Positions 50,070 to 53,878 of a DNA stretch of 53,878 nucleotides are shown in pieces (position 1 is the stretch's first letter; every line of letters starts with the position of its first letter). Position numbers and translations under genes: made by a program. The stretch comes from Candidatus Tyrphobacter aquilonaris. GTDB taxonomy: Bacteria > Vulcanimicrobiota > Vulcanimicrobiia > Vulcanimicrobiales > Vulcanimicrobiaceae. The stretch covers positions 1 through 53,878 of the forward strand of contig PKZD01000020.1 of NCBI GenBank assembly GCA_003133745.1. The letters run 5' to 3'. A model generated the notes under the pieces. The model had not been told where the DNA came from. It worked only from the letters and a program-made list of their open reading frames with translations, and did not search any database.

Positions 50070-50997
50070 GTGGTGGAGGCGCGAACTCCATCGCTTCGAG
50101 GTGCCGCTCCGCGTCCATTGCCGCCTTGCAGCCGGCTCCGGCCGCCGTGACCGCCTGCTTGTAGCGCAGATCGGCGACGTCACCTGCGACGAAGACGCCT
50201 TCGACGTTCGTGAGCGAACCGTTCGGGCTCAGAATGTAGCCTGCTTCGTCGAGATCGAGTTGTCCGCGAAAGATCTGCGTGTTCGGCGTGTGGCCGATCG
50301 CAATGAAGAGCGCGTCGCAGTCGAAGTCGTAGAGGCTGTCATCGCGCAGGTTGCGCAGCCGTAGGCCCGTCATCCGCTCCTCGCCAAGGACGCGCTCGAC
50401 GACGGTATTCCAGATGAAGTCGATCTTGGAGTGCGCGTGTGCTCGCTCGGCCATGATCTTGCTCGCGCGCAGGCCGTCGCGGCGGTGGATCACCGTGACG
50501 CGGCGCCCGAAGCGCGTGAGAAACAGCGCCTCCTCCATCGCGGAGTCGCCGCCGCCGACGACGGTAATGTGCCGCTCCTTGAAAAACGCACCGTCGCAGG
50601 TTGCGCAGGTCGAGACGCCGCGCCCGCGCAGATGCTCTTCCCCCGGAACGCCGAGCCAACGCGCGCTCGCGCCGGTGGCGACGATCACCGTCTTGGCGTG
50701 GTGCCGCTCGTCGTCCGCAGCAACGACGAGCGGTTGGGAGGAAAAGTCGACGAGCGTCGCATCGACGTCGAGGATCCGCGCGCCGAATCGCTCGGCTTGC
50801 TCGCGAAACTTCATCATCAAGTCCGGGCCCATGATGCCGTCGGGAAAGCCGGGGTAGTTCTCAACCTCGGTCGTGAGCATCAACTGGCCGCCGTAGAGCC
50901 CTCCGGCCAGCACGAGGGGTCGCAGGTTTGCGCGCGCTGCATAGACCGCGGCCGTCAGGCCTGCCGGCCCCGAACCGATGATGACGACTCGCTCCAT
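50053..50997 (-). CDS. trxB: Thioredoxin reductase (low-molecular-weight)
   Basis: 314 residues from ATG 50997 (or GTG 51003). FAD: VVIIGSGPAGLTAAVYAARA; redox site VSTCATCDGAFF (CATC); NADPH: VVGGGDSAMEEALFLTRFG and VTVIHRRDGLRA; C-terminal VEGVFVAGDVADLRYKQAVT. It reduces thioredoxin with NADPH. The gene is divergent from an HTH-MBL fusion gene; a perfect palindrome (51012-51026) lies just before its start. Confidence 0.93.
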   Translation of the reverse strand: MERVVIIGSGPAGLTAAVYAARANLRPLVLAGGLYGGQLMLTTEVENYPGFPDGIMGPDLMMKFREQAERFGARILDVDATLVDFSSQPLVVAADDERHHAKTVIVATGASARWLGVPGEEHLRGRGVSTCATCDGAFFKERHITVVGGGDSAMEEALFLTRFGRRVTVIHRRDGLRASKIMAERAHAHSKIDFIWNTVVERVLGEERMTGLRLRNLRDDSLYDFDCDALFIAIGHTPNTQIFRGQLDLDEAGYILSPNGSLTNVEGVFVAGDVADLRYKQAVTAAGAGCKAAMDAERHLEAMEFAPPPLTHLA

Positions 50998-51011
50998 CTT
51001 CACCCCCGCTT

Positions 51012-51026
51012 CGACCGCAGCGGTCG
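51012..51026. promoter_or_regulatory. Perfect palindrome between trxB and the HTH-MBL gene (candidate operator)
   Basis: CGACCGC and GCGGTCG form a perfect 7-base inverted repeat around one central A, centred on 51019. It is 9-15 bases upstream of the trxB start and 29 before the ATG of the HTH-MBL gene. A repressor at this site could affect both. The neighbouring HTH protein is the obvious candidate to bind, by inference from position. Confidence 0.45.
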
Positions 51027-51054
51027 CGCCTCCGGTTGCGCAGAATGAAGCCCC

Positions 51055-51888
51055 ATGAAGCTCCCGCTGGAGGACGAGTTCGGCGACATCCTGCGCAAGG
51101 CGATGCAGGGAGCCGGATTCGATGCGAAGAGCCTGGCGCGAGCGACTGGGATCGACGCCGCGGCGATTGCCGCGTGGGCGCAGGGGCGCGGCATCGCCGA
51201 CGATGCGCAGGCACGGGCGATCGCGCCATTACTCCGCCTCGATCCGGGCAAGCTCGCCGACTCTGCAACGGCACGTTGGTATCCACTTCCCGTCGAAGCG
51301 CCGGAGGTTCGGCACCATCCTCAGCAGCCGCACCCGAGCAACGGCTACGTCTTCTTCCTCGACGGCGGAAAACGCGCGGCGCTCGTCGACCCGGCGGGAG
51401 CACCGGAAAACCTGCTGCGGATATTGCGTGACGGTTCTTACCACCTTCAGTACATTCTCATCACCCACAAGCACGCCGATCACTGCGATGCAACCGCGGA
51501 TGTCGCCGCGGCCTTCCCGCACGCGCGCATCGTGATGCACCGGCTCGACGTGCACGCGATCGGGGCGCTCTCGGAGAACGCGCTGCTCGTGCGCGACGGC
51601 GAGGAGTTGCCATTCGGCGACGACGTCCGCATCCGCATGCTCCACACTCCCGGGCACACCGACGGTTCCTCCTCGTATCTCTTGCAGTCCACGGTCTTCA
51701 CCGGTGACACGCTCTTCGCAGGCAGCATCGGCGGCGCGTACGGCGACGCTTCGACTTATGACGATATTCTGAACTCCGTGCGTTCGAAGCTCTTCACGTT
51801 GCCGGAGGAGACGGTTGTGATGCCCGGCCACGGCCCGCCGACCTCCATCGGCCAGGAGCGCACGCACAACCCGTTCTTCCCAGGGTAG
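51055..51888 (+). CDS. Fusion of an N-terminal HTH (XRE-like) domain and an MBL-fold hydrolase
   Basis: 277 residues. Residues ~5-65 look like a Cro/XRE helix bundle: EFGDILRKAMQGAGFDAKSL, ARATGIDAAAIAAWAQGRG and ARAIAPLLRLDPGKLAD. From ~80 the MBL domain runs with ILITHKHADHCDATADVAAA (HxHxDHCD), HTPGHTDGSSSYLL, FTGDTLFAGSIGG and PGHGPPTSIGQE plus NPFFPG, like glyoxalase II/YcbL or persulfide-type hydrolases. It may sense or hydrolyse a thioester or thiol adduct and regulate DNA. Divergent from trxB with a palindrome between. Confidence 0.8.
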   Translation: MKLPLEDEFGDILRKAMQGAGFDAKSLARATGIDAAAIAAWAQGRGIADDAQARAIAPLLRLDPGKLADSATARWYPLPVEAPEVRHHPQQPHPSNGYVFFLDGGKRAALVDPAGAPENLLRILRDGSYHLQYILITHKHADHCDATADVAAAFPHARIVMHRLDVHAIGALSENALLVRDGEELPFGDDVRIRMLHTPGHTDGSSSYLLQSTVFTGDTLFAGSIGGAYGDASTYDDILNSVRSKLFTLPEETVVMPGHGPPTSIGQERTHNPFFPG

Positions 51889-51926
51889 GCGAGGTCAGCC
51901 CCCGAGCGAGCGGGAATGTTTCGCGG

Positions 51927-52277
51927 ATGAGATATTTCATTTCGTTTGGCCTCGCTCTCACGTTGCTTTGCGGCGCTGCGGCGGCGCAAGCCGCGGTCAC
52001 TCCCGCCGATCTGCTCGCTCACGGAGCGACCTATGACGGCAAGAGCGTGACCGTCGCCGGGACCGTGGGGAGCATCGTTCACAAGACCTCGGCACGCGGC
52101 AACGCGTACACGACCTTCGATCTCTGCACCGGCTCGGCGTGCATCCGCGTCTTCGAGTACGGCGCGCCCTCACTCACCACCGGGCAATCGCTGACCGTCA
52201 CCGGCACGTTCGCGGTCGAGAAGCATGTGGGTTCGTCGGTCTATCACAACGAGTTAGATGTCGAGTCGGGCCAGTAA
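51927..52277 (+). CDS. Small exported OB-fold-like protein
   Basis: 116 residues with a signal peptide (ISFGLALTLLCGAAAAQA). The mature part is a small beta-barrel: GKSVTVAGTVGSIVHKTSAR, YTTFDLCTGSACIRVFEYG, LTVTGTFAVEKHVGSSVYHN. The arrangement GxxVxVxGxV with a TFDLxxG strand is like tRNA_anti/BOF OB-folds in periplasmic proteins. Two cysteines (DLCTGSACI) may form a disulfide. Function unknown. It follows the MBL fusion by 38 bases. Confidence 0.7.
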   Translation: MRYFISFGLALTLLCGAAAAQAAVTPADLLAHGATYDGKSVTVAGTVGSIVHKTSARGNAYTTFDLCTGSACIRVFEYGAPSLTTGQSLTVTGTFAVEKHVGSSVYHNELDVESGQ

Positions 52278-52289
52278 CTGACAGCCGAA

Positions 52290-53003
52290 ATGTCTCCGTG
52301 GTGGTACCGCCGGAGACCGCTCCTCATCCTTGTCATCTACCTCATCGGATTCTATGCGGGCTGGTGGCTCTGGTACAGGGCCACCGGCGACAGCGCGTAC
52401 GCTCCATCGTATGTTTGGATCGCGCGCGGCGTGCACGTTTCGTCGCGTACCGTACTGTGGATCGGGACGGCGTTCGCGTTTGCCGGATGGGCCGCGCGAC
52501 TCTGGGGCTCGGCGTATTTGAGCACGGCGGTCGTCTGGAACCGCGACGCGCTGCAAGGCGCGCTCTTTGTCGACGGACCCTTCCGGTTCGTGCGTAATCC
52601 GCTCTATCTCGGGAACGATCTCCAAGCGTTCGGAATCGGACTGCTCGCATCACCCATCGGCTTGGGGATCATCGTCATCGGGAACATTGTCTTCACCGCA
52701 GCTCTTGCCGCGCACGAAGCGACCGGAATGCGCGCCAGGTACGGTGCCGCCTACGACGCTTATTGCCGCGCCGTACCGGCGATCGTCCCGCGGTTATTTC
52801 CGGCACGCGTCGACGGCGCCGCGCGCGGTCGCCCGACGCTAGGCGCCGGATTGCGCGCGGAATTTCTTACGACCTCGTTCGCGCTCGGAATGCTCGCGTA
52901 CACGCTCACGAGCTCGCTCTGGGCCCTTTGGGTGCTCATCGCGATCGGATGGATCGCGCAGGCGTTCGCGCGCGCGCAGACGCCGTCTACGTCCGCAGCT
53001 TGA
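52290..53003 (+). CDS. Isoprenylcysteine methyltransferase/PEMT-like membrane protein
   Basis: 237 residues with ~5 TM helices (LLILVIYLIGFYAGWWLWY, TVLWIGTAFAFAGWAARLWG, LGIIVIGNIVFTAALAAHEA and LTTSFALGMLAYTLTSSLW). The SAM-binding ICMT/PEMT motif is GPFRFVRNPLYLGNDLQ with a later ARYGAAYDAYCRAVPAIVPR. The family methylates lipids or isoprenoid thiols in the membrane. The substrate is unknown. Its 3' end overlaps the permease gene by 17 bases. Confidence 0.85.
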   Translation: MSPWWYRRRPLLILVIYLIGFYAGWWLWYRATGDSAYAPSYVWIARGVHVSSRTVLWIGTAFAFAGWAARLWGSAYLSTAVVWNRDALQGALFVDGPFRFVRNPLYLGNDLQAFGIGLLASPIGLGIIVIGNIVFTAALAAHEATGMRARYGAAYDAYCRAVPAIVPRLFPARVDGAARGRPTLGAGLRAEFLTTSFALGMLAYTLTSSLWALWVLIAIGWIAQAFARAQTPSTSAA

Positions 53004-53397
53004 CGCCGAGCGCGGTCATGCGCAAGGCAACGCTCACCGCGACGATGCACAAGAGGGCGATCGCACCGATCGAGTAGGCCGGCTCCAGGTAGCTCTGGCC
53101 CGTATAGCTGCGCCGGAACGCATCGATCGTGTAGAATATCGGATTGAACAACTCGAGCGTTCGCAATGACGGCGGCAGCATCGTCGCCGCGGTGAAGACG
53201 CCGCCGACGAACGTGAGCGGCATGATGATGAACGTCGTGAACACGGCAAGATGATCGAACTTCTCGGCAAGCAACCCGAAGATTAAACCGAGCGCCGAGA
53301 AGAACACGCTGACGAGCACGAGCACGACGGCGTACATGGCCCAATCTTGCGGCAACGTGTGCACGAGCAGCGCGCCGAGCAACACGGCATCGCCGCC
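52987..53397 (-). CDS. ABC-2 type transporter permease, N-terminus missing
   Basis: About 136 residues of the C-terminal half of an ABC-2 permease: FFSALGLIFGLLAEKFDHLA, IIMPLTFVGGVFTAATMLPP and FNPIFYTIDAFRRSYTGQSY are the family's conserved last part. Full permeases have ~250 residues. Beyond about 53397 the frame no longer encodes anything permease-like, so the gene is cut by a junction there, either an insertion or a misjoined contig. An ATPase partner is not seen. Confidence 0.75.
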   Translation of the reverse strand, partial: GGDAVLLGALLVHTLPQDWAMYAVVLVLVSVFFSALGLIFGLLAEKFDHLAVFTTFIIMPLTFVGGVFTAATMLPPSLRTLELFNPIFYTIDAFRRSYTGQSYLEPAYSIGAIALLCIVAVSVALRMTALGVKLRT

Positions 53398-53700
53398 GAG
53401 AGTGCCCGCGTCGAGACGCTGATGGCGGCAGCGGCCGCAGACGAAGCCCGCATTGCCACGCTGCAGCCGCCAGCCGAACAGGTCCGAGAGCGTTTCGATA
53501 GCGGCGTCCTCAATACGATGGCCAAGAAGCCCTATGTCGAGATTACCGACGTCGCATTGCTCGATCTCAACGCCCTTCGCCCATACATCAAAGAGGACGC
53601 GCTACTCGCGGCCCTCAAGGCTTGGGGGAAGGTCACCAGCCATCGCAAAACAATGCCGGGAGCGATTGTAGAGCTAAGGGCAGAAACGGTGATCCGATGA
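53398..53700 (+). CDS. Truncated ORF of foreign-looking segment
   Basis: Open from about the junction to a stop at 53700 (100 residues shown). Sequence: SARVETLMAAAAADEARIAT, VRERFDSGVLNTMAKKPYVE, LDLNALRPYIKEDALLAALK and TMPGAIVELRAETVIR. The N-terminal part is coiled-coil-like. No family is recognised. It has lower GC and a different style from the neighbouring genes. The ATG of the next frame overlaps its stop (ATGA), as in phage gene runs. 5' end lost at the junction. Confidence 0.45.
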   Translation, partial: ESARVETLMAAAAADEARIATLQPPAEQVRERFDSGVLNTMAKKPYVEITDVALLDLNALRPYIKEDALLAALKAWGKVTSHRKTMPGAIVELRAETVIR

Positions 53701-53878
53701 CAAACCAAACTCAAAACAAGCCATATGCGCCAATCGGAATTGACTGCTATCAGCTACCAAATGGCCGCGTTGCCATGATGAACGAAGAAGTGATGGCAGA
53801 TGACATGGGCAGAATTACGCAAGAGATAATGCTGATCCAGTGCGCCATTGGCGTAAAGCCGGACGGCATCATTGGATT
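53697..53878 (+). CDS. Hypothetical protein of foreign-looking segment, 3' truncated
   Basis: ATG 53697 overlaps the previous stop. The visible 60 residues include PIGIDCYQLPNGRVAMMNEE and MGRITQEIMLIQCAIGVKPD. GC is about 50% by eye, well below the rest of the window, and codons such as AAA, CAA, AAT and ATT are used that neighbours avoid. No family is recognised. The gene runs off the window end. Confidence 0.45.
   Translation, partial: MTNQTQNKPYAPIGIDCYQLPNGRVAMMNEEVMADDMGRITQEIMLIQCAIGVKPDGIIG

Overview
This is a GC-rich (roughly 65-70% by eye), very compact bacterial chromosome segment. It carries about 57 protein genes, no gene-free stretch above about 150 bases, and no rRNA, tRNA, CRISPR or insertion sequence that I can recognise. 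Many gene pairs share a 4-base start/stop overlap (ATGA, GTGA or TTGA). An outer-membrane-barrel-like protein, a lipoprotein, secreted Pro/Thr-rich proteins, futalosine-type menaquinone genes, a SUF iron-sulfur locus and a curcumene-synthase-like terpene synthase suggest an uncultured diderm from a deep phylum. Eremiobacterota/Vulcanimicrobiota-like is my inference from style, not a proven assignment.

Layout. 1-1.6 kb: a truncated barrel protein converging on a secreted protein, with a bidirectional terminator between them. 1.66-9.03 kb: a translationally coupled five-gene run (nitrilase-family amidase, secreted beta-propeller, phosphodiester glycosidase, TldD, TldE). 9.0-10.45 kb: a membrane protein and a TlpA/ResA-like thioredoxin. 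10.5-12.6 kb: folD, an O-methyltransferase and an MBL hydrolase. 12.6-17.4 kb: the SUF locus, with sufR and a second U-type scaffold divergent from sufC-sufD-sufS-sufU. 17.4-21 kb: envelope proteins and a GH125 mannosidase. 21.1-28.8 kb: an ECF sigma factor, a zinc-finger/MGMT fusion, a PHP phosphoesterase with a histone-H1-like tail, an EF-G paralogue, an orphan peptide-binding lipoprotein, pyrE and a Uma2 nuclease-fold protein. 28.8-32.9 kb: peroxiredoxin, methyltransferase, rhodanese, thiG, thiS and ETF-quinone oxidoreductase. 32.9-37.9 kb: a SLOG protein, a beta-CASP nuclease, threonine aldolase, an FAD reductase and a secreted protein. 38.0-50.07 kb: a 13-gene co-directional run (2-oxoacid dehydrogenase E1a/E1b/E2, queD, queE, mqnB, mqnD, namZ, glcD, glcE, terpene synthase, epimerase, GNAT). 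50.05-53.4 kb: trxB divergent from an HTH-MBL fusion, then envelope proteins and the end of an ABC-2 permease.

The most interesting elements are: (1) an ECF sigma factor overlapping a gene that fuses an anti-sigma-type zinc motif (Hx3Cx2C) to an O6-alkylguanine methyltransferase, a plausible DNA-alkylation-sensing sigma switch, followed by a PHP enzyme with an H1-like tail; (2) an HTH-metallo-beta-lactamase fusion divergent from trxB, with a perfect 15-base palindrome between them; (3) a SUF locus with a candidate SufR operator, a possibly leaderless sufC promoter, no local sufB and an extra scaffold whose cysteines are rearranged; (4) a FolD lacking the catalytic lysine of the cyclohydrolase reaction.

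At about 53.4 kb the sequence changes abruptly. The permease is cut and two + strand frames of different style run off the end, so this is either a mobile-element insertion or an assembly chimera.
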